DNA of 64,000 bases from JAGDZR01 sp049115695 (GCA_049115695.1 JAGDZR010000015.1:61825-125824); one strand, 5' to 3'. Counted from the stretch's first letter, positions 18,401-26,764 are shown. Numbers and translations are program-made. Notes: generated from the letters alone by a model not told the origin.

Positions 18401-19292
18401 ACTTGAAGGAAGAATCTGGAGACAAGGCAACCGCTACTCGAATGTCCGTGTCACTTTCCCACTGATAGAAAACAGCATCGACATCTTCAGGTTTCAGAAA
18501 CATGAAGAGAAGACCAGCAGGATTAACGAAATATGGCAAAGAGCTGATCACACCAATACGCTTAAGCTGGAGGAACTAAACCCCGCCGAACTAAAGAAGG
18601 GTTTGATCACAGACCCATACGCACTGGCAGAACTAACTGTAATTGATCAAAAGGAAGCAATGCTTGATGAGATCAACAGCTTGCAAGCTCAACTAGATAC
18701 CTTAAAGGTGATAGATCAAGCACGTACCACTTTTGACAAGCAGATTCCGAGAGTAAAGGAAGTAGTCAATAATTATCGTCCACTCGCTGAAGGACAATCT
18801 GCAAGACAAATAGAGACGCTCTTTAGAATCTTCAAGGAATACCTCAAAGATCCGGAAACCGAAACATACTATAATGATGAAAGTACACTTGATCAAGCTC
18901 GAAAAGCCAACCACAAAATCCAGCTAGGAATCAAGGAAGTACTTACCCCCAGAGGGCTGGATATCACCTTTGATTTCGACCATGAAAGCAATGCCATCAA
19001 CGAGGAAATACAACGGATACAGGAAAATCTGAGCATACAAACTGGTGATGATGCTGTGGAAGCAATTGCTAGGCAGCTTATCGAAGAGCGAAGTAAACAG
19101 AAGTTCAAATCCGCTACGGTAGAAGAACGAGTTGAGGAGTTTGCACAACTAAACGAAAAGGTGATTACAGAAGGGAATTTTGACCCTAAACAGGACAAAG
19201 AAGACAAAACCAAAGCCAGGCTCAGGCTACAACAGCAGGAAAGAATTAGAGAACTGGAGCTGCTGGAGTTGGAACTTCAACTAGCAGCATAG
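15441..19292 (+). CDS. SNF2-type DNA helicase/translocase, DarB-like (1283 aa)
   Basis: This giant SF2 helicase has Walker A DVGVGKTMTA (about residue 440), a DEAH-type box YDEVHNM (about 600), motif III GLSATPFTNSPLEIY (about 661), and the C-terminal RecA lobe motifs LLGSASIREGMNLQY and QLEGRIWRQGNRY (about 990). A long coiled-coil tail (about 1060-1283) ends in ELELLELELQL. The ~400-residue N-terminal extension is unassigned. Similar large methylase/helicase pairs occur in Bacteroidota conjugative elements and phages. It probably translocates on duplex DNA during replication, transfer or modification. Downstream genes are 24 bp and 1 bp apart, consistent with one operon. Confidence 0.85.
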   Translation: MAQGYKGFKQIDREATRRLKKLKDGSMKTEVASQLSGGAWFGEHPDKVLGKAYSTTNQFNREVIKIKGSLDDALSKIEAPPMDIPVKAGSDTVKVNSSANMETPLSQKERSNLEQVIQATTETQKQEAFQEKIGEKPVKVENGEFINFDEILSSYNKDLTNEEIKAWIWYQRVSGGFQDEQFILNPKNGWSKYVIPLSHQDKHLVKWVEKGIMCFQSGQHVPSVLYYAENIYERQSQLLKDKPNVLKKYGEAQYQKQWERLELIKPKPLTLADPVAENRLILNPKSRFAEENEIKEFADGTEINLNLTDAFKKWLRSLPQNAFKLSSSYNVIYNYLEDRQVGRGFDKDERERIKRKSKKEGTEMFADFLAEAISREDQLRLEQIWNSTYNAYVDINYFKVPTAFTVSRTFKNKPLFIREAQREGIGFIQAHGAGCIAFDVGVGKTMTAILSLAQMLESGQCKRPLIVVPNQTYPNWLAELRGVLKDGEVALTGILPQYPVNDLYNLGSDYLSLIQKNNGDTDKVAEHSITVMTYQGFNHLGFNDQTWNSIEDELYEILNQGTESERDNEKLREKIEEIMGRGIKGGMLNIEDLGFDCIVYDEVHNMKKSFTRVKGTIEGNGKRARTQYQIDSGEPSMIALRAFMISQYILKNNRMRNVIGLSATPFTNSPLEIYSMLALFAFQDLKRKGVKNIKDFFDTFIRSSVELTINAKLKPERKEVILGFNNLISLQQLIFRYINYKTGEDANVSRPNKIVLPLRAEKVDGQILPLPADKQISTNLAMTADQREFQNQVELYVREQINLMDLCVTDAGYEEHDADAKEIEIAQIAPDEEDNARTLRAISFASQISLSPYLFVCNPTKPTPKAFVEDSPKINYTVQCIRSIKTFCEKHQLEMPGQLIYSNAGVDYFPMIKEYLAKYVGFKDSEIDIIRGGMNADKKNKIKDRFNDGTIKVLLGSASIREGMNLQYRATDLYVLWLDWNSIDVKQLEGRIWRQGNRYSNVRVTFPLIENSIDIFRFQKHEEKTSRINEIWQRADHTNTLKLEELNPAELKKGLITDPYALAELTVIDQKEAMLDEINSLQAQLDTLKVIDQARTTFDKQIPRVKEVVNNYRPLAEGQSARQIETLFRIFKEYLKDPETETYYNDESTLDQARKANHKIQLGIKEVLTPRGLDITFDFDHESNAINEEIQRIQENLSIQTGDDAVEAIARQLIEERSKQKFKSATVEERVEEFAQLNEKVITEGNFDPKQDKEDKTKARLRLQQQERIRELELLELELQLAA

Positions 19293-19316
19293 ACCACACT
19301 AAAGACGCAAAAAACA

Positions 19317-21110
19317 ATGGCAAAAATTGAAGACATCTTAAGCCTTGATTTATCAAAAATCAAGCAAAAAGCCCTGAAGGACTCTGTGAAGAAGTTTGTG
19401 GATGGATATCAGGCAGAAGACGAAAAAGAACTTTTCATTGAAACTGCCAAAAAGAGTATTGATACGCTCTACAAAATGGTCAAAGACCATGCTCCTGAGT
19501 CAATATCTTCACCAAATGCAAAAGGTAAAAACTCACCCAAGATCAAAGGGAAGAATAGAAACATTGTTCTCGAATATCACAATACACTTTTGGACTTATC
19601 CATCAACTATGAAGCAGAGGCAGAAAGCAACGACCTTGAAGGCTTCTTTCAAAACATTGAAGGGTCATTAAATGGCTTCATCGAAAACGCCAAGGAAGAG
19701 GAGATTCCTATACTGGTTAAGGAGGCAACCAAACCATTCTATGCTCAGGCCAAAATGTTGGAGGAAAATCAGAAGCTTCGATTTGGTAGTGTATTTCAAG
19801 CAGATGTAACATACCGAGACAAAGCGGTCAAGATTGTGGATGCCATGCTTGAGGAGTTGGAAATCAAAGCCACTTCAAAGACCTCAGTCAAGCCCAAAAA
19901 GTATGCTGGAGGTAGCAAACTCCGAAGTACCGCTCAAAGCGCAGTAATTGCACTAAATCAGCTAAAGCCAGATCTGAATGGTAAGGACAAGGAAATAATT
20001 GCTACACTAAGGTTTGAGCTTGACGATGCATTGGATCAGCCGAACAATAATGTATTTGCAGAAATCGCAGCACAAGCGATCCAAAACTTTGATGATACCA
20101 ATTTTGAAGCCTCAGATGAGAAAACTCAGAGGAAAATCGCCGAAATCATCGAGCGGCTTAAAGAATCTCAAGAAAAAACAGACCTGAAAACCAAGTCTAA
20201 AAAATCAGACCTATCCAGGAATTTGGTAAGAGAGGTAGTTAAGGAGCTTGTTGATTTGACTATTGATCTGGATGGAGAAGAAGAGGCCATAATTGCAGGA
20301 ACATACTTGCATTTCGAAGAATCACTGGAAATAGAAAATGAAGAGAAGTTTGAGAACGATGTTAGAAGAGAGGCTTCCGAAATGAAACATTGGGTTGATG
20401 ACATTGACGATGCGAAACTAGCAGAGAAGGTCATTACCTCCATCAACAAATTGCTTAAAGCCTTAAATGAGCCACTACTGAAAACGCCAAAGGAGAAAGC
20501 AGCCAAATCAAAGGAGGTTCTCGAAAAAGTCAAAATTTATGATGCTGATATAGAAGCATGTCGGGCGGTCATACGTGACTTTAACAAGAAGAAAAAAGAA
20601 GGTCAGGCTCCAAAACCTAAAAAAACACGATACACCAAGCTCAAAGAAAAACTGATTGCAATCGCCAAGCTTACTCCAGAGCACCTACAAGCCAACGACA
20701 ATACGCTAGTACAGAATCGAAAAATCCTCAAAGAAACAGCAAGAAAACTTATGGCGAATTGGGGTATGAACCAACTTAAAAACATGGAAACTGCCATAGA
20801 TGCTCAATACGATGAGATGGAAGAAAAAGCAGAACAACTAGAGCAGAAGGATAATGCAAAAAAATGGAGCAATGATCTTCCCAATACCGACAAAGTCATC
20901 GCCTATGAAAAGAAACACAACAAGCACTTGTTGGAAGAAGCAGCTCTAGAAATCGTCGGGCAAATCACCGATGCAATCAAGCTCTACAAGGACGACAAGG
21001 ACAAAGCATTTGATATGTTGAAATCCAACCTGAGCACTGAGCAAATCGAAGAGTACTTACCAGCATATATTTTGGAAGAGATGAATCAAAAAACCAAAAA
21101 GACTAATTAG
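19317..21110 (+). CDS. Highly charged helical protein of unknown function (597 aa)
   Basis: I recognise no family. The protein is dominated by lysine and glutamate and predicted to be almost entirely alpha-helical, with repeated segments that look alike: KIVDAMLEELEIKATSKTSV near 165 and EIIERLKESQEKTDLKTKSK near 280. It has no membrane helix or signal. Its position after the helicase and one base before the next gene suggests a DNA-processing or scaffolding role. The composition (charged, coiled-coil-like) would fit a structural or multimerising factor. This is inference. Confidence 0.65.
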   Translation: MAKIEDILSLDLSKIKQKALKDSVKKFVDGYQAEDEKELFIETAKKSIDTLYKMVKDHAPESISSPNAKGKNSPKIKGKNRNIVLEYHNTLLDLSINYEAEAESNDLEGFFQNIEGSLNGFIENAKEEEIPILVKEATKPFYAQAKMLEENQKLRFGSVFQADVTYRDKAVKIVDAMLEELEIKATSKTSVKPKKYAGGSKLRSTAQSAVIALNQLKPDLNGKDKEIIATLRFELDDALDQPNNNVFAEIAAQAIQNFDDTNFEASDEKTQRKIAEIIERLKESQEKTDLKTKSKKSDLSRNLVREVVKELVDLTIDLDGEEEAIIAGTYLHFEESLEIENEEKFENDVRREASEMKHWVDDIDDAKLAEKVITSINKLLKALNEPLLKTPKEKAAKSKEVLEKVKIYDADIEACRAVIRDFNKKKKEGQAPKPKKTRYTKLKEKLIAIAKLTPEHLQANDNTLVQNRKILKETARKLMANWGMNQLKNMETAIDAQYDEMEEKAEQLEQKDNAKKWSNDLPNTDKVIAYEKKHNKHLLEEAALEIVGQITDAIKLYKDDKDKAFDMLKSNLSTEQIEEYLPAYILEEMNQKTKKTN

Positions 21111-21111
21111 C

Positions 21112-21567
21112 ATGAAAACAGCATTCAATGAATTTCTCCAGAACAACAAGATTAAAGTTGAATCACTGGCAGAACCCATTCAAAAGAAGATCACCATATT
21201 CTACAAAATGGTAGCAGACCTTAAAGAAGCAGAAGAGGGAGACAAAAAACTACTTCAGGGAAAAATCGAAGAGTTGAATCAGGAGATCTATGATGACCTG
21301 CTAGAGGAGTTCGAAGACCAGCTCGCCAACAATGAAGAAATCGAAGAGAAACAATCACCTCCAGCCAAGCCTGCCCAGAAGCTAACTCCCAATGAGCTGG
21401 TTCTGAAAAAACTCTACGATGAGGGCAATACTGAGAACCTGTCCAAAAGTTATCTGAATAGTAGAGGATTGAAAGCCAACTATACGGAATGGGAAATTGA
21501 TGTGGGCGGCTTTCGGCTGAAACGAACACATGTCTTCAAGTACCTTTTCAAGCTGATAAAGCCATAG
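21112..21567 (+). CDS. Hypothetical protein (151 aa)
   Basis: It starts one base after the preceding stop (TAG then CATG). Residues 1-85 are a charged helical region. After a Pro/Ala linker (about 88-97), residues 98-151 form a compact domain (NELVLKKLYDEGNTENLSKS, then WEIDVGGFRLKRTHVFKYLF) that could be a small winged or SAP-like fold. No family was recognised. It is the last gene before a 107-bp AT-rich gap that likely holds a promoter. Confidence 0.6.
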   Translation: MKTAFNEFLQNNKIKVESLAEPIQKKITIFYKMVADLKEAEEGDKKLLQGKIEELNQEIYDDLLEEFEDQLANNEEIEEKQSPPAKPAQKLTPNELVLKKLYDEGNTENLSKSYLNSRGLKANYTEWEIDVGGFRLKRTHVFKYLFKLIKP

Positions 21568-21674
21568 TTCAGTTGTTTATATTTTTTACCTGCATTATAT
21601 TGTATATGATTGATATTCAATGTTTTACATTTTGTTTTGCAGGATTTTACATCTGATACACAATCACTTTTACA

Positions 21675-22187
21675 ATGATTTTACAGTCAATTATCAGCAT
21701 GTCAAAATCTTCGCAAGCAAATCAGACTTCCAAAGAGCTCAATTACAGCGACTTTCAAAAGAAGGTCGATGCAGTTGTTGGGAAACTTGGGTTGCATAAT
21801 GCTGCCTTTCTTCTCGACTCCTTTATTGATAACACCAGTGTTTCGATGCAGGAGACTCAAAGACTGGAGATTGTTAGTCGATTCCTGATTATGGAAGGAA
21901 TCAAGGTCTTTGAACTGCAAGAGAAACTATTTTTTACCTCTGGAATTCAAGAGTACAGGGAAGCAAGGATGGCGTGTTATCATCTAATCAAAAAGTATAC
22001 GGGAGCAAGTCACGCTAAAATTGCAGAGGACTTTGGATTAACCAAAAGAAACGTCCTCTACAGTTGCGAGAAGTGTAAAGAGCGGTTGAGCGTCTCTTAC
22101 TTCTATGAAAATTTCTGCCAGAAGTATGATTTACTTGAAAAAAGGATCATCCATTTCATTTCAAAACTCACAGATCAAAAATCATGA
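21675..22187 (+). CDS. Protein with DnaA domain-IV-like DNA-binding segment (170 aa)
   Basis: Residues about 94-138 (REARMACYHLIKKYTGASHA, then KIAEDFGLTKRNVLYSCEKC) resemble the DnaA domain IV helix-turn-helix that reads DnaA boxes. The signature is a helix, a conserved hydrophobic turn, then IAEDFG..KRNVLYSCEK in place of IGRLFGGRDHTTVLHACRK. There is no AAA+ domain, so it is not an initiator ATPase itself. It may bind an element origin or act as a transcriptional regulator. The ATG at 21675 follows an AT-rich gap; a second Met at residue 9 (21699) could be the true start. Its stop overlaps the next ATG (ATGA). Confidence 0.65.
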   Translation: MILQSIISMSKSSQANQTSKELNYSDFQKKVDAVVGKLGLHNAAFLLDSFIDNTSVSMQETQRLEIVSRFLIMEGIKVFELQEKLFFTSGIQEYREARMACYHLIKKYTGASHAKIAEDFGLTKRNVLYSCEKCKERLSVSYFYENFCQKYDLLEKRIIHFISKLTDQKS

Positions 22188-22951
22188 CAAAAAAGAAGGA
22201 TAAAAAAATAGATAAGGAAATCAAAGAAATACTCACATCAACAGATGAGATTGAATTTGAAAAAGTCCAAGGTGCTGAAACAAGTCCACTCACCGAACCG
22301 ATAAAGGACAAAACTGGAGAAGTTGATGCGCTCACTCAACAAGAAATTCAAGACACGGTACAAGCTCCAGCGGATGACCAAAGTACACCAGAGCAACCGT
22401 TCGTTGAAGATGAGATCCCCGAGCAGGAAATTAATGAAGTTGACGAGGAAGAGCTTGAAAACAACGAAGAAGAGGCAGAAGCCGAACTTCCTCCTGAGTA
22501 CGCAAAACTCGCAGCTAATAGCGCTATAAGCACAGTTGAAAACCTTATCGTTGCAGGTGGCAGTTACTTTGTCAACGTGAAAAAGCACGAAGAGTACTTT
22601 GATTTTCCCGAAGTTATTGAGGTCATTGATGAACATAACGCCAAATATGCCGAGCACCTCAAGTTCGAAAAAGAAGAAAAGGCGGCAATGCGCCCCCTGC
22701 TAGCTGAGATATTAAAAAAGCGGGCTAAGAAATTGACGGTCGAGCAACAGTTTCTTGGATTGTTCATATCAAGCATGGCTAAAAGAGTGCAGACGATGGC
22801 TCAAGATAGAGCCGAGATCAAAGTCCTCGAAAGCAGTATCCGCCAATTGATTCTGGAAACACGTCAAGATGATGTAGAAGATGATTCCCTGGAGGAAGTT
22901 GAGGTTACAGAGGAATCAGATACGCAAGAGGGGGAACCTCAAGCTGCTTAA
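22184..22951 (+). CDS. Acidic hypothetical protein (255 aa)
   Basis: The first ~105 residues are strongly acidic and low complexity (VDEEELENNEEEAEAELPPE), probably disordered. Residues 105-225 look like a helical domain (YAKLAANSAISTVENLIVAG, then KRAKKLTVEQQFLGLFISSM). The C-terminus is acidic again. No family was recognised. Overlap by four bases with the DnaA-like gene and a 14-bp gap to the ATPase show it belongs to the same operon. An acidic tail protein next to a packaging-type ATPase could be an adaptor, which is speculative. Confidence 0.6.
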   Translation: MTKKKDKKIDKEIKEILTSTDEIEFEKVQGAETSPLTEPIKDKTGEVDALTQQEIQDTVQAPADDQSTPEQPFVEDEIPEQEINEVDEEELENNEEEAEAELPPEYAKLAANSAISTVENLIVAGGSYFVNVKKHEEYFDFPEVIEVIDEHNAKYAEHLKFEKEEKAAMRPLLAEILKKRAKKLTVEQQFLGLFISSMAKRVQTMAQDRAEIKVLESSIRQLILETRQDDVEDDSLEEVEVTEESDTQEGEPQAA

Positions 22952-22965
22952 CAAAATCAGTTGAT

Positions 22966-23856
22966 ATGTCGTCAGCAATAAATGGTCGTCCGGCGATGCT
23001 TACAGTGGCCTGCGGAGAAACCGACGTAGGGAAGTCTTATCGCAATCAATTAGAGGCAGCTACCTACTGTCGTAATAATCATATTACCAGAAAGAAGGCA
23101 GGCAGGGTGCTTGCTTTTGCGAATCAGGACAAGGATTATCCAAGCTACAAGTCAGTAGATCCTGACTACATACACAAACTAAAGCCTGGAGATCCACGAA
23201 AAATTCGTCCTTTCAACAAGAACGGTAGCCGGATGACACATTCGGAGAAGAAGGAAACCGTGAAGAAAGTACTTAGGAATTTTAGAAGTGGACTACTGTT
23301 GCTCGATGATATAGATGACTACATGGTGTTTGAAAGAGGTCAGGAATTTGTTTCTTCCCTCATTTCCCTCTGTCACGATTCAGTAGATGTCATCATGACG
23401 CATCAATCTATAGGTAAAATCTCAAAAACAGCATTTCAAAACTGTACCTATCTGAGACTACATCATCAGGTAGATGAGGCGAAAGCTTACAAAGATCGAA
23501 TACCCAATTATCCGCTTGTTCGCATTGCGCAGTTCATTGTCAACGAGCAATACGATAGAGCCTATGACGCTCATAAGAGCGGACAGATAGACCAAAAAGA
23601 GTTTAAAGTGCGAAGCAGCTTTTTTGTCTATGTCAACTTGAGAAAAAGCAAAGTAAAGGGATGCAGCAAAGCGGCATTTGTTCGTGCAGCTAAAAAATTC
23701 ATCGACCAGGAAGAAAGCTCCAAAATAAGGATGATGATGAATGAGAAGGACTTCAAGAGTGGCAAGCCAGTTTATGCGAACAATAGCGAGGCGACATTAC
23801 AGCTTGTAAAAGACTACCTACGGAATCACGAAGAAGACATCAGCGGACTTTACTAA
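22966..23856 (+). CDS. P-loop ATPase, HerA/FtsK or viral packaging type (296 aa)
   Basis: Walker A is GETDVGKS at residues 17-24 and Walker B is LLLLDDIDDYM (110-120). These are followed by a sensor-like block VIMTHQSIGKISKTAFQNC (143-160) then TYLRLHH. That order, with T-H/S-Q after Walker B and a following strand reporting a conserved basic loop, is typical of the HerA/FtsK superfamily, including DNA-packaging ATPases of tailless membrane-containing viruses; Zot-like ATPases are an alternative. It would drive DNA translocation. It is the last intact gene of the plus-strand block, starting 14 bp after its neighbour. Confidence 0.65.
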   Translation: MSSAINGRPAMLTVACGETDVGKSYRNQLEAATYCRNNHITRKKAGRVLAFANQDKDYPSYKSVDPDYIHKLKPGDPRKIRPFNKNGSRMTHSEKKETVKKVLRNFRSGLLLLDDIDDYMVFERGQEFVSSLISLCHDSVDVIMTHQSIGKISKTAFQNCTYLRLHHQVDEAKAYKDRIPNYPLVRIAQFIVNEQYDRAYDAHKSGQIDQKEFKVRSSFFVYVNLRKSKVKGCSKAAFVRAAKKFIDQEESSKIRMMMNEKDFKSGKPVYANNSEATLQLVKDYLRNHEEDISGLY

Positions 23857-24268
23857 TGGAACATGTCATTGCGAATATCGATAGCAAAGATGTCTGCACT
23901 AAACGCTTAAGACAGAAGGCTGAAGCCTTTGTCAATGAATCAATTGGATTCGACCCTAGCTGACAACTAGCAGTTGATCTCGAAAGTAAAAATGATGGAC
24001 TTATGAAGCTTCTGACTATCTAGCAGAACTAAGATTCGAGCGTCAGCTTATTTATATTGACTTAGCAGAAGCTACAGCTAAGGTCAAATACTTTTACTGT
24101 TGGCATGCTGAAGGCTCTGCTCACCTTGCTGAAGAGGAAATAATAGTTGCTGATCAGTAGCAGAGTTAAAACTATCCTGACCAAGCATGTAGGCAAGCTG
24201 ATTCCTTGTTAGTAAATTGCTCAAGAACTGCCCATTATCAGGACATTATTGCGTTTCTGAAGCAGTAA
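23856..24268 (+). pseudogene. Decayed gene after the packaging-type ATPase
   Basis: A frame starts with ATG sharing one base with the ATPase stop (TAATG). It reads 35 codons to TGA at 23961-23963 and continues for another 19 codons to TAG. From about 23994 a different frame carries protein-like sequence (YEASDYLAELRFERQLIYID and VKYFYCWHAEGSAHLAEEE), broken by TAG (24158-24160) and TAA, ending in TAA at 24266-24268. Several in-frame stops and at least one frameshift over about 410 bases mean the gene is degenerate. The first 35 codons could survive as a separate small peptide. No family was recognised. Confidence 0.5.
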
Positions 24269-24385
24269 AACCTATGTAGTGATACGTTGTTTACAAGATA
24301 TTGTGGAAATGCATTATTTTTAAGGTGGTATTAATTTACCATGCTACATTTTTGTCATTCCAGTAACCATCTTTTACTATAATTC

Positions 24386-24844
24386 GTGAGTCATAATTAT
24401 ATCAGCAAAAACATAAAAACGCTAAGAAAACGTCTTGATTACACATCTGATCAGTTTGGCGCTCTATTTGACTTATCAGGTTCAAATATTAGGTCATATG
24501 AAAAGGGTGCTAACCCTAAATTGCAGGTATACCTGGATATGATGAAACACTATGGCTTAGATCCAGAAAAGTTTTGTGATCTTGATATGGAACTTCATGA
24601 TGTGTCGCGAGGCGCTGTGCCATCGGACACTGAAGAGAATAAGCCAGTGAACCTCCAATACGTAAGCCAGTTCGTGCCAGATGTAAAACAGTATGGATAC
24701 ATCGATGACATGCCCAATGATACTCGAATTAAGTTACTTAAAAGTCTACTTCGAAATAAGGAAGATCTCCAAAAGGAGCTACTCGATTGCAAAGGCATGA
24801 TCATCGATTTGCAAAACAAATTGCTAAAGTTCACCGATCTGTAA
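24386..24844 (+). CDS. XRE-family HTH regulator, module B (152 aa)
   Basis: The XRE-type HTH occupies residues 8-60 (IKTLRKRLDYTSDQFGALFD, then SGSNIRSYEKGANPKL), with a C-terminal coiled coil (LLKSLLRNKEDLQKELLDCK). It aligns with regulator A along its length, is also 152 aa, and uses a GTG start at 24386. The shared DPxKF...DM motif after the HTH indicates a common ancestor. The upstream gap contains TGGTA-6 bp-TACCA, a weak operator candidate. It converges on the TPR gene 22 bp away. A regulator of its module is the natural inference. Confidence 0.8.
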   Translation: MSHNYISKNIKTLRKRLDYTSDQFGALFDLSGSNIRSYEKGANPKLQVYLDMMKHYGLDPEKFCDLDMELHDVSRGAVPSDTEENKPVNLQYVSQFVPDVKQYGYIDDMPNDTRIKLLKSLLRNKEDLQKELLDCKGMIIDLQNKLLKFTDL

Positions 24845-24866
24845 TGTTGTTACAAGAGTGCTATAC

Positions 24867-26243
24867 CTAAGTAATGCTTTTGTAACTGTTGCTAGGGTTT
24901 CGGTGCTCCAGTATTCTGGCGATCCCTGCAATATCCACTTTTAACTCGTTTTTGATTACTTGTAAGAACCTGTCCTTCTCCTTTAGATCCCGAATAATCA
25001 CCCCTTGAGCTTTTTTCATCTGATGACTTCTTCGCAGGATGAATCCTACGATTAGAAGTATCATTCCCAATGAGGCAATGGCCGCAATTGCTCCTTTCAA
25101 ATAGGCCAAATTGGTGTTGTTTTGTGCTTCTAATGTTTGGTGAGCATAGTTTATTTCGATACGCTCTGTCTGGAACTTCTCGTACTGAATTCTATTTCGC
25201 TCATATTTCTTAGCCATTGACTTGTTGTATGCACTTGAAGTTTTGCTTACAATAGCTAAAGACTCGAAATTCTTCATTTCAATATGAAGATTGACTAGTA
25301 ATTCATAGCATTCAGATAGGATTGCGGCATCATATTCCGAAGGGCCAATTTTTACGGCCAGTTCAAGATAGGTAAGTGATTTTTTGTAATCTTGGGTCTT
25401 AAAATAAAGCTCACCAAGGTCATGATATACATGAATCAGTGATGACTTATTTTCCTGTAGTTCAGTGTACGTGAGTGATTTTTCATAGTGTTCAATAGCT
25501 GATTCGAAATTTCCTTCCTCCAGATAAACACTACCCCTATTCATGTTAACCCGAGCCAAGGTGTAATTATCTGCGATTTCGCTTGCCAGCTTATAAGAAC
25601 GATCATAATAATCCAACGCCGTAGCGAATTCCTCTTTATTGTGATAGCAATTTCCGATCGTTAAGTAGCATTCCGCAAGCACTTGCGGCTTATTAATTTC
25701 GGTGTTAATTGAAGCTGCCTGTTTTAGATAGACAAGTGCTGAGTCATAGTTGAAATTAAGGGTATGTGCTAACCCGATATTGAAGTAGCATTTTGCGATC
25801 CTCGATTTGTCTCCTATTTCTACACGATAGGTGAGTTCTGTTAGAAAATGTTCGACTGCAATCTCGTAGCTGTATGAATTAAAATTACACATCCCTAGAG
25901 CAAAATAAGTTTTTGCTTTCCCCTTATTATTATCTGTTCGATTGAAGTAGTTTATTGCATTATAATGGCAAACCAGCGCACTATCTCCTTTTCGATCAAC
26001 TCTTCTGTATGTTTTTCCATCGAGATGATAGGCTTCAGCAAGTGCATTGTAGTCTTTAGTGCTGCGTGCTAGACGTTTGACTTGTGAGGCAATTCTATGG
26101 GCAGAATCAGGATTTTCTTTATAGAGGGTATTACCCACCTCAATAAGCTCTTGAAGATTATAGATGGGCATGTTTGATTCTTGAGCATTTGCGTTGAAAA
26201 GTATGCAGAAGAATAATGTGATAGCTAGTCGGTATGTTGTCAT
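24867..26243 (-). CDS. TPR-repeat protein with C-terminal membrane anchor, module B (458 aa)
   Basis: A signal peptide (about residues 1-21, ending FNANAQ) precedes eight or so TPR helix pairs (residues 40-330; e.g. YHLDGKTYRRVDRKGDSALV, YLEEGNFESAIEHYEKSLTY). These are followed by a transmembrane helix (AIAAIASLGMILLIVGFILR, about 384-405) and a ~50-residue basic cytoplasmic tail with a short coiled coil. Domain order equals that of the module A protein at 8498-9766, with a longer tail. No output domain is present. Sensing through the periplasmic TPRs is inferred from the architecture. Confidence 0.8.
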   Translation of the reverse strand: MTTYRLAITLFFCILFNANAQESNMPIYNLQELIEVGNTLYKENPDSAHRIASQVKRLARSTKDYNALAEAYHLDGKTYRRVDRKGDSALVCHYNAINYFNRTDNNKGKAKTYFALGMCNFNSYSYEIAVEHFLTELTYRVEIGDKSRIAKCYFNIGLAHTLNFNYDSALVYLKQAASINTEINKPQVLAECYLTIGNCYHNKEEFATALDYYDRSYKLASEIADNYTLARVNMNRGSVYLEEGNFESAIEHYEKSLTYTELQENKSSLIHVYHDLGELYFKTQDYKKSLTYLELAVKIGPSEYDAAILSECYELLVNLHIEMKNFESLAIVSKTSSAYNKSMAKKYERNRIQYEKFQTERIEINYAHQTLEAQNNTNLAYLKGAIAAIASLGMILLIVGFILRRSHQMKKAQGVIIRDLKEKDRFLQVIKNELKVDIAGIARILEHRNPSNSYKSIT

Positions 26244-26391
26244 TCTCGTTTGTTATGTCATATGTCTATTGTTCAATTAATTGTTCTCTCAAATGCTGCT
26301 CGCAGACATTGTTTCCAAATAAAAACAATACTGTAAATATAACTAATAACGGTATCTAAATTGAAAATATGATTGTTACTGTGCAGAATAA

Positions 26392-26415
26392 ATGGGTTGA
26401 ACTAGTTCAACCCAT
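26392..26415 (-). terminator. Palindromic hairpin after small lipoprotein B
   Basis: ATGGGTTGAACT at 26392-26403 is followed directly by its reverse complement AGTTCAACCCAT (26404-26415), a perfect 24-bp palindrome. It lies 23 bp beyond the stop of the small lipoprotein gene on the minus strand and is followed there by TTATTCTG. It probably terminates the lipoprotein transcript before the TPR gene, as in module A. Confidence 0.6.
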
Positions 26416-26438
26416 CATTCTGCGAGTTTTAGCAAGTA

Positions 26439-26618
26439 TTAATCATCTTGCTCTTGTGGTTGTCCAGCGTCTCCTCTTGAGCGAAGCTCCAGATCTTCAA
26501 AGGATTCCGTACCAATGGATTCGATCGGTTTGAACTCTTCGTCATTTGATTCCTCGCAAGAAGAGATAGCAACAAATAATAGGACTGAAAAAAGGGTAAT
26601 TCGCATTGAATTTTTCAT
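26439..26618 (-). CDS. Small lipoprotein, module B (59 aa)
   Basis: ATG at 26618 encodes MKNSMRITLFSVLLFVAISS followed by Cys21, a good lipobox (ISSC). The mature 38 residues are acidic (EESNDEEFKPIESIG) and end in RSRGDAGQPQEQDD. No stop interrupts and the frame has its own hairpin terminator. It occupies the same position relative to the TPR gene as the 57-aa lipoprotein of module A, though the mature sequences differ. Function unknown. Confidence 0.6.
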   Translation of the reverse strand: MKNSMRITLFSVLLFVAISSCEESNDEEFKPIESIGTESFEDLELRSRGDAGQPQEQDD

Positions 26619-26764
26619 AATGATTGTGTTTTAATTAAAAAAAATTATACTAAAAGTACGTAGAGTGGGAATGACTTTGGCTTTATGGTAGTTAACTGCT
26701 ATATCATATAAAGCGTTATTTGAAAAAATAATAGTGTATGCAATGTATATACTGTAAATAGTAT

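Noticed and set aside
11633..23856. Interpretation of the block as a conjugative transposon
   Set aside because: No relaxase, coupling protein or Tra genes and no integrase were found in the window; it remains possible only if the element extends elsewhere.
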